Origin: Proteiniborus sp. MB09-C3
GTDB lineage: Bacteria > Bacillota > Clostridia > Tissierellales > Proteiniboraceae
Direction of reading: 5' to 3'
Assembly: GCF_030263895.1 (NCBI RefSeq)
Contig: NZ_CP127161.1
Coordinates: forward strand, 2,356,001 to 2,420,000
DNA: 64,000 nt
Shown: positions 1-8,942 of the stretch, one piece after another
How the letters are laid out: every line of letters starts with the position of its first letter
Numbering within the stretch: the stretch's first letter is position 1
The notes under the pieces: model-generated
Database searches by the model: none
Seen by the model: only the letters and a program-made list of their open reading frames with translations
Told to the model about the DNA's origin: nothing
Made by a program: the position numbers and the translations under genes

Positions 1-395
1 CTAAATGTTGTAGCCCTGTTCCTGGAGACGATATTGTGGGATATATTACTAGGGGCCGTGGAGTATCTGTTCATAGAAGTGACTGTCCTAATGTGAAAAG
101 TTTAGACATACAGGAGCGGTTTATTGATGTAGAATGGGATACAGATAAGAAAACCTCCTACCAAGCAGAAATACAAATCAAAGCTACAGATAGATATGGC
201 TTATTAACTGAAATTACTCAGCTATTAGCAGATATGAAGCTTACAGTAACATCCTTAAATGCAAGAACAAGTAAGGAAAAAACGGCTCTTATGAACATGA
301 CCTTAGAAATTAAAGATATAGAACAATTAAAAGAGTTAATGAAAAAAATAAGGAAACTTGAAGGAATTATTGATGTATATAGAGTTATAACCTAG
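1..395 (+). CDS. relA: RelA/SpoT family (p)ppGpp synthetase/hydrolase, C-terminal part (cut by window start)
   Basis: This is the tail of a long stringent-response enzyme that makes and degrades (p)ppGpp in the cytoplasm. The gene enters from the left and is read from base 3; it stops with TAG at 393-395. The visible protein starts in the conserved cysteine-rich block (CCSPVPGDDIVGY, bases 6-44), continues through TRGRGVSVHRSDCPN, and ends in an ACT domain that begins near IQIKATDRYGLLTEI. The hydrolase, synthetase and TGS domains lie outside the window, so catalytic residues cannot be judged. dtd follows after 13 bases, as in many Firmicutes, so the two are probably cotranscribed. Confidence 0.93.
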   Translation, partial: KCCSPVPGDDIVGYITRGRGVSVHRSDCPNVKSLDIQERFIDVEWDTDKKTSYQAEIQIKATDRYGLLTEITQLLADMKLTVTSLNARTSKEKTALMNMTLEIKDIEQLKELMKKIRKLEGIIDVYRVIT

Positions 396-408
396 AAGGG
401 AGATTTAA

Positions 409-858
409 ATGAGAGCAGTCATACAAAGAGTTTCAACAGCAAATGTTAGGGTAAATGATGAAATGGTAAGTTTAATTAACAAGGGACTTTTAGTATTATT
501 AGGTGTGGGTCATGATGATACAGAAGAAGATATTAATTATCTAAGTGATAAAATAGCTAATCTTAGAATTTTTGAAGATGAAAATGATAAAATGAATCTT
601 TCTTTATTAGATGTTAATGGAGAACTACTTGTTGTGTCACAGTTTACTTTGTTTGGAGATACAAGAAAAGGTAAGAGACCAAATTTCATGAACGCAGCTC
701 CTGCTCATATAGCTAATGAGATGTATTTAAAATTTGTTGAAAAATGTAGTACCTATGGTATAAATGTTAAGACTGGTGTTTTTGGGCAACATATGGATGT
801 ATCTTTAATAAATGATGGACCAGTTACCATAATAATAGATAGCAAAAAGGATTTTTAG
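409..858 (+). CDS. dtd: D-aminoacyl-tRNA deacylase
   Basis: Hydrolyses the ester bond of D-aminoacyl-tRNAs, recycling tRNA mischarged with D-amino acids or glycine. The 149-residue product has the normal family length, the usual start MRAVIQRVS, the catalytic-site motif SQFTL at residues 77-81 and the second conserved loop NDGPVT at 135-140. The ATG follows GGGAG with good spacing. It sits 13 bases after relA and 11 bases before the metallo-hydrolase gene, in what looks like one transcription unit. Confidence 0.96.
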   Translation: MRAVIQRVSTANVRVNDEMVSLINKGLLVLLGVGHDDTEEDINYLSDKIANLRIFEDENDKMNLSLLDVNGELLVVSQFTLFGDTRKGKRPNFMNAAPAHIANEMYLKFVEKCSTYGINVKTGVFGQHMDVSLINDGPVTIIIDSKKDF

Positions 859-869
859 GAGGATTTTTA

Positions 870-1493
870 ATGATTGTTGAAAGATTACCATTAGGAGTTT
901 ATGCAGCAAACTGCTATATTGTAATGTGCGAAGACACCAAAGAAGCAATGATAGTAGACTTAGGTGGTGAACCAGAAGAAATAATCAAAAAATCAAAAGA
1001 GCTAGATTTTAAAATTAAATTCATAGTATTAACTCATGGTCATGGGGATCATATAGCAGGGATACCTGGATTATTGAATGTGATTAGCTGCCCTGTTTAC
1101 ATTCATGAAAAAGATGAAGAGATGATTCTAGATCCTAAGCTTAATCTTACTGCTGTAATGTCTACTGGTAGAATAAGTATTAAACCAGATAGATTGCTTA
1201 AAGACGGAGACATTTTAAGTATTGGCAATTTAGAAATTGAAGTTATTCATACACCTGGTCATACAATGGGTGGTATAAGTCTAAAGGTTGAAAATTATTT
1301 GATTACAGGAGATACTTTGTTTAAGGGCTCAATTGGACGAACTGATCTTCATGGTGGCTCTTATGAGGCAATTATTGATTCAGTAAATAACAAATTATTA
1401 AGGTATAGCGATGATACAATCATATTACCCGGACACGGACCAGCAACTAATATAGGCCTAGAGAAAAAAACAAATCCTTTTGCTATTAAATAA
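870..1493 (+). CDS. MBL-fold metallo-hydrolase (glyoxalase II-like)
   Basis: A 207-residue cytoplasmic metallo-beta-lactamase-fold hydrolase. The metal-binding signature THGHGDH is at residues 55-61, followed by a conserved His at 131 (HTPGHT), an Asp at 148 (TGDTLF) and a final His at 189 (LPGHGP), so the dinuclear metal site looks complete. Proteins of this length next to relA-dtd in Clostridia are usually annotated as hydroxyacylglutathione hydrolase-like, but the real substrate is unknown; a thioesterase role is inference. The start ATG follows AGGAGG. A gap of about 60 bases separates it from the next small gene. Confidence 0.9.
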   Translation: MIVERLPLGVYAANCYIVMCEDTKEAMIVDLGGEPEEIIKKSKELDFKIKFIVLTHGHGDHIAGIPGLLNVISCPVYIHEKDEEMILDPKLNLTAVMSTGRISIKPDRLLKDGDILSIGNLEIEVIHTPGHTMGGISLKVENYLITGDTLFKGSIGRTDLHGGSYEAIIDSVNNKLLRYSDDTIILPGHGPATNIGLEKKTNPFAIK

Positions 1494-1556
1494 TATATAG
1501 AATACTCTCAAAGATAAGTGGAAGAATAATAACAAATAACTTTGGGAGGATTCTGT

Positions 1557-1739
1557 ATGAAAAATTTCAACTTTAACTATAGTGACCATAGCTTTTTAAA
1601 GGATATAAATAATCAGGACTTACTTAAACTAAAGGAAATGGGATTAAATGATAGAGAATTAGCAAGTGAATTAGGGATTCCAAAATCTCATTTAACTCAG
1701 CTATACAGGGAATATGATGTTGAATTGCAAGGGGATTGA
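1557..1739 (+). CDS. Small helix-turn-helix-like protein, function unknown
   Basis: A 60-residue protein. The ATG at 1557 was chosen because GGGAGG (1544-1549) lies just before it; a TTG at 1542 would put the ribosome binding site inside the gene. The second half (LKEMGLNDRELASELGIP, then SHLTQLYREY) has the pattern of a helix-turn-helix, so DNA binding is possible, but this is inference. It stops three bases before the hemZ ATG, so translation is probably coupled to hemZ. I do not recognise a named family. Confidence 0.7.
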   Translation: MKNFNFNYSDHSFLKDINNQDLLKLKEMGLNDRELASELGIPKSHLTQLYREYDVELQGD

Positions 1740-1741
1740 AA

Positions 1742-3226
1742 ATGATTTTTGTATACTTAGAAGGACATGATTTTAGATATGAAGTTAAGGAATTAATAAA
1801 AGTTTTTTATTTTAACACGGATATAGAAATTATTGAAAATAAAGCTTTTTTTGATAAACAAAGCTTTTTAATAGTAAGTTCCTTGTCATATACTGAGAAT
1901 AAAGCTATTGTAAATACAAAGGTTTTTAGAGGAAAAGAGCTTATTGTTAGTGATACTATAGATGAGGTTACCGAAATTGATATAAAAGAGAATAATAAGA
2001 ATAAAGTAACTAAGCTTGCAGTAAAGCAATCTATTTTTAACGCATTAACTGAAATTAATTCAATAAAAGCTCCATGGGGAGTCTTAACTGGCATAAGACC
2101 TACAAAGATAGTACATGATTTATTAGACAAAGGTATTGAAAAAAATGAAATAATGAATATATTAATAAAAGAGTATAGATTACACGAGGACAAGGCTAAC
2201 CTTACATTAGATATTGCATTAGTTGAAAAAAAGGTTATAGGCAAGATAGATGATAATAAGTTTAGCCTATATGTTAATATACCTTTTTGTCCTACAAGGT
2301 GCTTGTATTGTTCTTTTCTATCAAATCCAATAGGTAAATATGGCGATTTAGTAGATATTTATACAGATAAGCTTATTTATGAAGTTCATAGCATAAAGGC
2401 ACTTTTAAAAAATAAAACCATAGATACAGTTTATATTGGTGGTGGAACTCCAACGTCGCTGCCAGTAAAAAGCCTGGAAAAAATTATTAAGAACATATAT
2501 GAGACCTTTGGTAAAGACTGTATTAGAGAATTTACAGTGGAAGCAGGTAGGCCAGATACAATAACTGAGGACATGCTCTTAATGCTTCATGATAATGATA
2601 TAAAGCGGATAAGCATCAATCCTCAAACTATGTGTGAAAAGACGCTGTCCTTAATTGGCAGAAACCATACTCCACAGGATATAATTGATGCTTATAGATT
2701 AGCTAAGGATGTAGGATTTGAAACTATAAATATGGATATTATAGTTGGATTACCAGGAGAAGGCCCTGAAGAAATAAAGGCTACTATGAATGAAATAATA
2801 AAGCTAAATCCAGATAACCTTACTGTTCATACAATGGCAATAAAGAGAGCATCAAAGCTAAAAAAAAGCTTAGGTGAGTACTCCCTAACAGCACAGAATA
2901 CTATTGAGGAAATGTTAGGGATTACAAGAAGCTATTCAGAACGAATGGATATGCATCCTTACTATATGTATAGGCAAAAACAAATACTGGGGAATTTTGA
3001 AAATGTGGGATATTCCAGGATAGGAAGGGAATGTATATACAACATCTTAATCATGGAAGAAAAACAAACTATTTTAGCAGTAGGCGCAGGAGGGGTAACT
3101 AAAATTTGTTATCCAAAAGAAAACAGAATAGAAAGAGTTCCAAATGTAAAAGATTTAAAAGAATACATAAATAGAGTTGAAGAGATGATACAAAGAAAGG
3201 AATATTATTTTAAAACATTGACATAA
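1742..3226 (+). CDS. hemZ: Coproporphyrinogen dehydrogenase HemZ (radical SAM)
   Basis: Oxygen-independent coproporphyrinogen III oxidase-like radical SAM enzyme, 494 residues. The N-terminal 170 residues are the HemZ-specific extension; the radical SAM cluster motif CPTRCLYC is at residues 183-190 and is followed by the glycine-rich YIGGGTPTSL. In the HemN/HemZ family these enzymes decarboxylate coproporphyrinogen III for haem synthesis, though many relatives do other jobs; no other haem gene is in the window. The ATG at 1742 has AAGGGG seven bases upstream; the TTG at 1736 is too close to it. The last codons of the gene contain the -35 box of the hisS promoter. Confidence 0.9.
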   Translation: MIFVYLEGHDFRYEVKELIKVFYFNTDIEIIENKAFFDKQSFLIVSSLSYTENKAIVNTKVFRGKELIVSDTIDEVTEIDIKENNKNKVTKLAVKQSIFNALTEINSIKAPWGVLTGIRPTKIVHDLLDKGIEKNEIMNILIKEYRLHEDKANLTLDIALVEKKVIGKIDDNKFSLYVNIPFCPTRCLYCSFLSNPIGKYGDLVDIYTDKLIYEVHSIKALLKNKTIDTVYIGGGTPTSLPVKSLEKIIKNIYETFGKDCIREFTVEAGRPDTITEDMLLMLHDNDIKRISINPQTMCEKTLSLIGRNHTPQDIIDAYRLAKDVGFETINMDIIVGLPGEGPEEIKATMNEIIKLNPDNLTVHTMAIKRASKLKKSLGEYSLTAQNTIEEMLGITRSYSERMDMHPYYMYRQKQILGNFENVGYSRIGRECIYNILIMEEKQTILAVGAGGVTKICYPKENRIERVPNVKDLKEYINRVEEMIQRKEYYFKTLT

Positions 3227-3246
3227 ATATTTACATAAACTATAAT
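3218..3246 (+). promoter_or_regulatory. SigA-type promoter of the T-box/hisS/aspS unit
   Basis: TTGACA (3218-3223), 17-base spacer, TATAAT (3241-3246): a perfect consensus pair. The -35 box overlaps the final codon of hemZ. Transcription should begin near 3253, just before the T-box leader. Confidence 0.85.
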
Positions 3247-3271
3247 AATAAACAATACATAAATATTATGA

Positions 3272-3510
3272 ATGGAAAGAGTAGTTAGATCACTTAGTTA
3301 AAGAGAGTCGATGCTGGTGGAAAATCGATACTAATATTTAACGAAGACATCCTGGAGTAGATATGCTGAAAGCCAGTAGGCATATACGTTAGCCAGCGTT
3401 AATGGTTTTAAAGTGGGATATCTATGATATCCAACAAGGGTGGCACCACGGGAAATAACACCTCTCGTCCCTGTCAAATTATTTGACAAGGATGGAGGTG
3501 TTTTTTATTT
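3272..3510 (+). promoter_or_regulatory. T-box riboswitch with terminator, Asp-type specifier
   Basis: A tRNA-sensing leader before hisS-aspS. Stem I has the AAAGAGAG segment (about 3299) and a GGTGGAAAATCGAT distal region. The specifier region reads GAAGACATCC, giving GAC (Asp) at 3346-3348 followed by a purine, the normal layout. The T-box core AAGGGTGGCACCACGG is at 3436-3451; the UGGC that pairs with the tRNA acceptor end implies a G discriminator base, as in bacterial tRNA-Asp, not C73 as in tRNA-His. The terminator is AACACCTC (3457-3464) paired with GAGGTGTT (about 3495-3502) plus a T run. Uncharged tRNA-Asp should therefore raise both synthetases. A CAT (His) triplet overlaps the specifier at 3348-3350. 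Confidence 0.92.
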
Positions 3511-3543
3511 TTTAAAATATTTTATAATTAAGGAGGAAAAGGT

Positions 3544-4809
3544 ATGTTGACAAAGGCGCCTAAGGGCACCAAGGATATACTAGCAACGGAAGTATATAAA
3601 TGGCAATATATAGAGAAGATTTTTAGAGATGTGTGTGAAAGCTTTGGCTACAAAGAAATAAGAACACCAGTATTTGAGCATACGGAGCTTTTTGAAAGAG
3701 GGGTAGGAGAGACTACAGATGTTGTTCAAAAAGAAATGTATACCTTTGAAGATAAAGCAGGCAGAAGTATTACTTTAAAGCCAGAGGGAACAGCACCTGT
3801 AGTTAGAGCTCTCATAGAGCATAAATTGTACTCTGGTGCAATGCCGTTAAAGTTCTTCTACATTACTCCATGCTATCGTTATGAAAGACCACAAGCCGGC
3901 AGGCTAAGAGAGTTTCATCAGTTTGGAATAGAGGTATTTGGCAGCAGTCAGCCAGCAGTAGATGTAGAAGTTATGTCTCTTGTATATAATTTCTATAAAG
4001 TTCTTGGAGTAGAAGGTATTGGTCTTAATATTAACAATATTGGCTGTCCAAAATGTAGAGCAGACTATAATTTAAAGCTAAGAGAGTATTTAAAAGATAA
4101 GCTAGATAATTTATGTGAAACATGTCAATCAAGATATGAAAAAAATCCTATGAGAATATTAGACTGTAAAAATGAAAAATGTCAGGCTGAAATAACAGAT
4201 GCTCCACTTATGATTAACCATTTATGTGATGAGTGTAGTGAGCATTTTGAAAGGGTTAAAGAGTACTTAGACATAGCTGGTATTGAGTATAAAGTAGATC
4301 CTAAAATAGTGCGAGGCTTAGATTATTACACTAAAACTGCCTTTGAGTTTATATCAAAAGAAATAGGTTCTCAAAGTACTGTATGTGGCGGAGGAAGATA
4401 CGATAGACTTGTTGAAGAACTTGGAGGACCATATACACCAGCTGTTGGATTTGGAATGGGTATAGAAAGACTATTACTCACATTAGAGAATAATGGAATA
4501 GAAATTCCTAGAGAAAAGGGCTTAGATATATTTATAGTAACAATAGGAGAAAAAGCTGATAAAGAAGCATTTAGACTTTTAAATAATCTAAGAAAAAATA
4601 AGATCTCAGCTGATAAGGATTATTTGGGAAGGAGCATAAAAGCTCAATTTAAGTATTCTGACAAGCTAGAAGCTGAGTATACAATTGTAATTGGCGATGA
4701 TGAAGTAGAAAAAGGAGTAGTAACTCTTAAAAGCATGCATACTGGAGAACAGCAAGAGGTAAAGCTAAGCAATTTAATAGATGAATTGAAATCAAGGTTA
4801 GGGAGGTAA
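3544..4809 (+). CDS. hisS: Histidine-tRNA ligase
   Basis: Class II aminoacyl-tRNA synthetase that charges tRNA-His; 421 residues, normal for the bacterial form. It starts [15 protein letters not shown], has the motif 2 region [18 protein letters not shown], the histidine-binding motif [12 protein letters not shown] and the late GFGMGIERL motif 3. A cysteine-rich insertion ([22 protein letters not shown]) is typical of many Firmicute HisRS proteins. The ATG has AGGAGG eight bases upstream. It is cotranscribed with aspS (4-base gap) under the T-box. Confidence 0.97.
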   Translation: MLTKAPKGTKDILATEVYKWQYIEKIFRDVCESFGYKEIRTPVFEHTELFERGVGETTDVVQKEMYTFEDKAGRSITLKPEGTAPVVRALIEHKLYSGAMPLKFFYITPCYRYERPQAGRLREFHQFGIEVFGSSQPAVDVEVMSLVYNFYKVLGVEGIGLNINNIGCPKCRADYNLKLREYLKDKLDNLCETCQSRYEKNPMRILDCKNEKCQAEITDAPLMINHLCDECSEHFERVKEYLDIAGIEYKVDPKIVRGLDYYTKTAFEFISKEIGSQSTVCGGGRYDRLVEELGGPYTPAVGFGMGIERLLLTLENNGIEIPREKGLDIFIVTIGEKADKEAFRLLNNLRKNKISADKDYLGRSIKAQFKYSDKLEAEYTIVIGDDEVEKGVVTLKSMHTGEQQEVKLSNLIDELKSRLGR

Positions 4810-4813
4810 CATT

Positions 4814-6595
4814 ATGGGAGAATCAATGGGCAATCTAAGAAGAACACATATGTGTGGAAGCCTTAGAATAGAAAATGAAGGGCAAGAAGTGGTATTAATG
4901 GGCTGGGTTCAAAAGAGAAGAAATCTTGGTTCATTAATATTTGTAGACTTAAGAGATACTTCTGGTATAGCACAAGTGGTATTTGACAGCAATATCTCAG
5001 AAGAAGCCTTTAATAAAGCTGAAGCCATAAGAAGCGAGTATGTATTAGCTATTAGAGGTAAGATATATAAAAGGCAATCAATAAATAAAGAGCTGCCAAC
5101 AGGTGAAATAGAAGTATTTGTTGAAGAATTAAAAATATTGGATGAAGCAGAGACACCACCTATTTATATTAAGGATAATGACGATGTAGCAGAAGCCATG
5201 CGTTTAAAATATAGGTATTTAGACTTAAGAAAGCCTTCAATGCAAAGCAATCTAAAGATGAGACATAAAGCTACAAAGCTAGTAAGAGAGTTTTTAGATG
5301 AAAATCACTTTGTAGAAGTTGAGACACCTATGTTGACAAAGCCTACTCCAGAAGGTGCTAGAGACTATATAGTGCCCAGCAGAGTTAACCCAGGTAAATT
5401 TTATGCGTTGCCACAGTCTCCACAGCTGTTTAAACAGTTACTAATGGTATCAGGCATGGAAAGATACTACCAGATAGTAAAATGCTTTAGAGACGAAGAT
5501 TTAAGGGCAAATAGGCAGCCAGAATTTACACAGATAGATATTGAAATGTCCTTTGTAGACATAGAAGATGTATTAGCTATAAATGAAAAGCTAATTTATA
5601 AGATATTTAAAGAGTTAAAAGGAGTAGAAATATCTCTCCCAATAGATAGAATGACTTATAATGAAGCCATGAACAGATTTGGCTCTGACAAACCAGATTT
5701 AAGATTTGGATTTGAAATTAAATGTCTGTCTGAAATAGTTAAAGATAGTGAATTTAAGGTATTTAGCGATACAGTTAAAAGCGGTGAAGATGTAAGAGCA
5801 ATAAATATTAATGGCCATGGAGATGAATTTACTAGAAAAAACATTTCTCAGCTAGAGGATTTTGTTAAAACATATGGAGCAAAAGGATTAGCATGGATTA
5901 AGATAACTGATGAAGGTATAACATCACCTATAGCTAAGTTCCTAAAGGAAGAGGAACTAAATGGTATAATAGAAAGGATGAAAGCTAAAAAAGGAGACTT
6001 AATATTAATAGTCGCAGATAAACCATCTGTAGTCTTTGCATCCTTAGGAAGCCTAAGAGTAGAGGCTGCTAGAAGACTTAATTTAATTAACAATGATGAA
6101 TATAAACTAGTTTGGATAACAGAATTCCCGTTATTTGAATACGATGAAGAAGAAAAAAGATATGTAGCAAAGCACCATCCATTTACCCATCCAGTAGATG
6201 AAGATATAGAGCTATTAGAAACAGCACCAGAAAAAGTAAGGGCAAAAGCTTATGACATAGTTATAAACGGAGATGAAATAGGCGGAGGAAGTATCAGAAT
6301 AAACAACTCACAGCTACAGGAGAGAATGTTTAAAGCCCTAGGCTTTACAATGGATGAAGCTTGGGATAAATTTGGATTTTTATTAGAGGCTTTTAAATAT
6401 GGAGCACCACCACATGGCGGGATAGCATATGGCTTTGACCGATTAGTAATGCTTCTTACAGACAGTGATAACATCAGAGATGTCATAGCATTCCCTAAGA
6501 CACAAAGTGCAACCTGCCTGCTAACAAACGCACCAACAATTTTAACAGAAAATCAGCTTAAAGAGGTGCATGTAAGCACTACAGTAAATGAATAA
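4814..6595 (+). CDS. aspS: Aspartate-tRNA ligase
   Basis: Class II synthetase of 593 residues, the bacterial long form. It has an N-terminal OB-fold anticodon domain ([19 protein letters not shown]), class II motif 2 ([20 protein letters not shown]), the bacterial GAD insertion in the middle, and motif 3 ([13 protein letters not shown]) near the C-terminus. Whether it also charges tRNA-Asn cannot be decided here because no gatCAB or asnS is in the window. GGGAGG at 4801-4806 precedes the ATG. A strong terminator follows. Confidence 0.97.
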   Translation: MGESMGNLRRTHMCGSLRIENEGQEVVLMGWVQKRRNLGSLIFVDLRDTSGIAQVVFDSNISEEAFNKAEAIRSEYVLAIRGKIYKRQSINKELPTGEIEVFVEELKILDEAETPPIYIKDNDDVAEAMRLKYRYLDLRKPSMQSNLKMRHKATKLVREFLDENHFVEVETPMLTKPTPEGARDYIVPSRVNPGKFYALPQSPQLFKQLLMVSGMERYYQIVKCFRDEDLRANRQPEFTQIDIEMSFVDIEDVLAINEKLIYKIFKELKGVEISLPIDRMTYNEAMNRFGSDKPDLRFGFEIKCLSEIVKDSEFKVFSDTVKSGEDVRAININGHGDEFTRKNISQLEDFVKTYGAKGLAWIKITDEGITSPIAKFLKEEELNGIIERMKAKKGDLILIVADKPSVVFASLGSLRVEAARRLNLINNDEYKLVWITEFPLFEYDEEEKRYVAKHHPFTHPVDEDIELLETAPEKVRAKAYDIVINGDEIGGGSIRINNSQLQERMFKALGFTMDEAWDKFGFLLEAFKYGAPPHGGIAYGFDRLVMLLTDSDNIRDVIAFPKTQSATCLLTNAPTILTENQLKEVHVSTTVNE

Positions 6596-6607
6596 AGAGA
6601 TATAGTA

Positions 6608-6657
6608 AAAGCCTAAGGTTCTGATTTGTAATGAAGACCTTAGGCTTTGCTGTTTTT
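6608..6657 (+). terminator. Terminator after aspS
   Basis: AAAGCCTAAGGT (from 6608) pairs with ACCTTAGGCTTT (6637-6648), followed by a T-rich stretch. Ends the hisS-aspS unit. Confidence 0.85.
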
Positions 6658-6728
6658 AGGAAGTTATTATGCTGGATTAATGAAATATCTAAATGATATA
6701 CAAATTCACCAATAAATTGAAGGACTTT

Positions 6729-6863
6729 ATGAGAAAAAGTAGAATTAAAATAAAAGGTATTGTGTGTTTTACTTCATTTCATATTGATAGAAAAGGAGAA
6801 AACAATGGAGAATGGGTGATAAATAATCTAAAGAAAATAGTAAATTTTGTAAAGAAGATATAG
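6729..6863 (+). CDS. Possible 44-residue ORF or gene remnant
   Basis: An ATG at 6729 opens a 44-codon frame ending TAG 6861-6863, with a weak AAGGA five bases upstream. The product is lysine-rich (ends NNLKKIVNFVKKI) and I recognise no family. The stretch between aspS and the GNAT gene is otherwise featureless, so this could be a decayed gene end instead of a working gene. Confidence 0.25.
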   Translation: MRKSRIKIKGIVCFTSFHIDRKGENNGEWVINNLKKIVNFVKKI

Positions 6864-6881
6864 TAGAATGGGAGGATTATA

Positions 6882-7376
6882 ATGGAGAAAAATTTAAGAT
6901 TATCCATGGCAAAAAATGAATACGATATAGTTACATTTTGGAAGATGTTTGATAGCTACATCAATGAATTATCTTTAAATGCATCTTTTGGGGATGAATT
7001 TGACTTAGAGTACTTTTATTCCGATGAATATAGAAATGCGATTGATAAATTAAGAACAAGAGAAACAAATCCATTAAGAATATTTTTTATAACTAAAGAT
7101 GAAAATATCGTTGGTTTTTTAATGCATGTTACATACTTTGACGAAGACAGAAAATGCTTTTTAATGGAATATTGTATTGCGCCAGAGCATCGAAAATTAG
7201 GTTATGGCAAGTTAGCTTACTTAATGGTCCAAAAGTATATTAAGGATGAAGGTGCCTCATACATTGAACTGACCCCGACAAACGAATCAAACGAAAGGTT
7301 TTGGAGTAGTGTTGGATTTAGAAAATCAACAGATATGGACGAAGATAATAAATACTATTATAGAAAATCACTTTAA
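6882..7376 (+). CDS. GNAT family N-acetyltransferase
   Basis: A 164-residue single-domain acetyl-CoA-dependent acetyltransferase. The acetyl-CoA binding segment is YCIAPEHRKLGYGKLAYLMV, which contains the R-x-x-G-x-G/A signature; beta strands before it (FLMHVTYF, FLMEYCIA) and the final FWSSVGFRKS fit the GNAT fold. The substrate is unknown. The ATG is preceded by GGGAGG. It is flanked by terminators or long gaps, so it appears to be a single-gene unit. Confidence 0.85.
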   Translation: MEKNLRLSMAKNEYDIVTFWKMFDSYINELSLNASFGDEFDLEYFYSDEYRNAIDKLRTRETNPLRIFFITKDENIVGFLMHVTYFDEDRKCFLMEYCIAPEHRKLGYGKLAYLMVQKYIKDEGASYIELTPTNESNERFWSSVGFRKSTDMDEDNKYYYRKSL

Positions 7377-7696
7377 TTCTAAAAAACAGAAATCTGTTTT
7401 TAAAAGTCAAGAAAATAGCTTGATAATTTGACATAATCTATTTTATTTTATACAAAATGAAGATGGTTTTGAAATTATATATTCTAAAAATTTGAAGTAA
7501 GCATTTATTTTAAAAATAAATGAATTAGACTACATAAACATACAAAATATGGGATTTTATATCCTAATCTAGATACATCCACAATTGTACTCTTATAGTA
7601 TAAATATCACATTATTGATGTATAACTAAAACTATGCTATTATTTATTTGGCTATTAAATTGAATTAATATAATATTATATAAGGAGATGTAATAT
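7377..7696. other. 320-base intergenic stretch
   Basis: AT-rich spacer after the GNAT gene. It holds a short perfect inverted repeat AAAACAGA/TCTGTTTT (about 7383-7400) that could act as a weak terminator, and the promoter listed at 7615-7643. A short frame ending NEDGFEIIYSKNLK then TAA (stop near 7500) may be a gene relic. No RNA gene is evident. Confidence 0.5.
7615..7643 (+). promoter_or_regulatory. Probable SigA promoter of tcdA
   Basis: TTGATG (7615-7620), 17-base spacer, TATTAT (7638-7643) with an extended -10 TG at 7635-7636. Predicted start near 7650, about 47 bases before tcdA. Confidence 0.55.
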
Positions 7697-8455
7697 ATGC
7701 TGCACTCTTTTTCGAGAACAGAGATGTTGATAGGGACAGAAGGTTTACAAAAACTTAAGGAAAGTAAAATTGCAATATTTGGGATTGGAGGAGTTGGCAG
7801 CTTTTCAGCGGAGGCTCTCGCTAGAAGTGGGGTAGAATCTTTTGTACTTGTAGATGACGATGATATTTGCCTTACTAACATAAATAGACAGATACATGCC
7901 ACTAGAAAGACAGTAGGTAAGCCTAAAGTAGATATTATGAAGGAGCGTATATTGGATATCAATCCAAAAGCAAATGTGATTGCTCATAAAGAACTATATA
8001 ATAGTGATAGTGCTGAAAGGTTATTAAAAGACGATTATACCTATGTAATAGATGCTATAGATATGGTTTCAGCAAAACTGGACTTAATTGAAAGATGTAA
8101 AAACAGAAATATTCCCATAATCAGTGCCATGGGAGCTGGTAATAAATTAAATCCTACTATGCTTGAGGTATCAGATATTTATAAGACCAGCGTTTGTCCT
8201 CTAGCAAAAGTAATGAGGAAAGAATTGAGAAATAGAAATATTAAAAGCCTCAAGGTCGTATATTCAAAGGAAATACCAATTGTACCTCAAAATATTAGTG
8301 GAAATTGTAAGACTGACTGTATTTGTCCAAACAAGGATAGAACATGTGCTGTAAGAAGACAAATTCCAGGGAGTGTTTCATTTGTTCCCTCAGTGTCAGG
8401 ATTAATTATTGCCTCTGAGGTTATTAAAGATATTTTGGGTATAAATAATATGTAA
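7697..8455 (+). CDS. tcdA: tRNA threonylcarbamoyladenosine dehydratase (ThiF/E1-like)
   Basis: A 252-residue E1-like ATP-dependent enzyme that cyclises t6A37 of tRNA to ct6A. It has the nucleotide-binding glycine motif FGIGGVGSFSAEALARSG near residues 29-46, the acidic DDDDICLTNINRQIHA segment that contacts ATP/Mg, and VIDAIDMVSAKLDLI. Length and the start LHSFSRTEMLIG fit the TcdA/YgdL family rather than ThiF or MoeB. The ATG follows AAGGAG. An RseC-like gene follows after 21 bases. Confidence 0.9.
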   Translation: MLHSFSRTEMLIGTEGLQKLKESKIAIFGIGGVGSFSAEALARSGVESFVLVDDDDICLTNINRQIHATRKTVGKPKVDIMKERILDINPKANVIAHKELYNSDSAERLLKDDYTYVIDAIDMVSAKLDLIERCKNRNIPIISAMGAGNKLNPTMLEVSDIYKTSVCPLAKVMRKELRNRNIKSLKVVYSKEIPIVPQNISGNCKTDCICPNKDRTCAVRRQIPGSVSFVPSVSGLIIASEVIKDILGINNM

Positions 8456-8476
8456 CTTATGATTTGGAGGTGAAAT

Positions 8477-8905
8477 ATGGAACAGATTGGGTTTGTCATC
8501 ACCACTAATGAGGATATGGCAAAAGTCGTAGTTGGAAGAACATCGGCATGTGGAGAAAATTGTGCTTCATGTGGTTCAAGCTGCAATACGCCAGGCGTTT
8601 CATTGGAGATAAGAAATACTCTAGGTGCTAAGCCTGGAGATTATGTAGAACTTAAATCACATACAAGTCAGATTATAAAGTTTGCCGCTATTGTATATCT
8701 AGTTCCATTATTAGCCATGATAGCAGGAATTGCAGGAGGCATAAATATTTTTAAATCTGCTGGCTATGCTGGCTATGAAACATATGGCTTTCTCGTAGGC
8801 TTAGTATTTTTAGGATTGTCTTATATCGTATTGAGGATAATCGATAAGAAAATCAAGAGGAAAGATAAAGTTATTATTGAGATGACAAGAATATTAAACA
8901 ATTGA
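8477..8905 (+). CDS. SoxR-reducing system protein RseC family
   Basis: A 142-residue membrane protein. The N-terminal half carries a cysteine cluster (CGENCASCGSSC, near residues 28-39) followed by a small beta domain; two transmembrane helices follow (IIKFAAIVYLVPLLAMIAGI and YGFLVGLVFLGLSYIVLRII), then a basic tail. This layout is that of RseC, which in gamma-proteobacteria is linked to the Rnf-like SoxR-reducing complex. No rnf gene is visible here, so its role in this organism is open. Confidence 0.85.
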   Translation: MEQIGFVITTNEDMAKVVVGRTSACGENCASCGSSCNTPGVSLEIRNTLGAKPGDYVELKSHTSQIIKFAAIVYLVPLLAMIAGIAGGINIFKSAGYAGYETYGFLVGLVFLGLSYIVLRIIDKKIKRKDKVIIEMTRILNN

Positions 8906-8942
8906 TTCTGCTTTTATCGGATATACTCTAGGGGGTGTCTGG

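Noticed and set aside
1807-2244. 145-residue minus-strand frame within hemZ
   Set aside because: Antisense shadow of a clearly coding gene, with low-complexity hydrophobic product and no ribosome binding site.
3348-3350. CAT as the main T-box specifier (His)
   Set aside because: The following base is not a purine and the acceptor-pairing base fits tRNA-Asp, not tRNA-His; kept only as a possible secondary codon.
7612-7987. Minus-strand frames overlapping tcdA
   Set aside because: Shadow frames of tcdA with no family resemblance.
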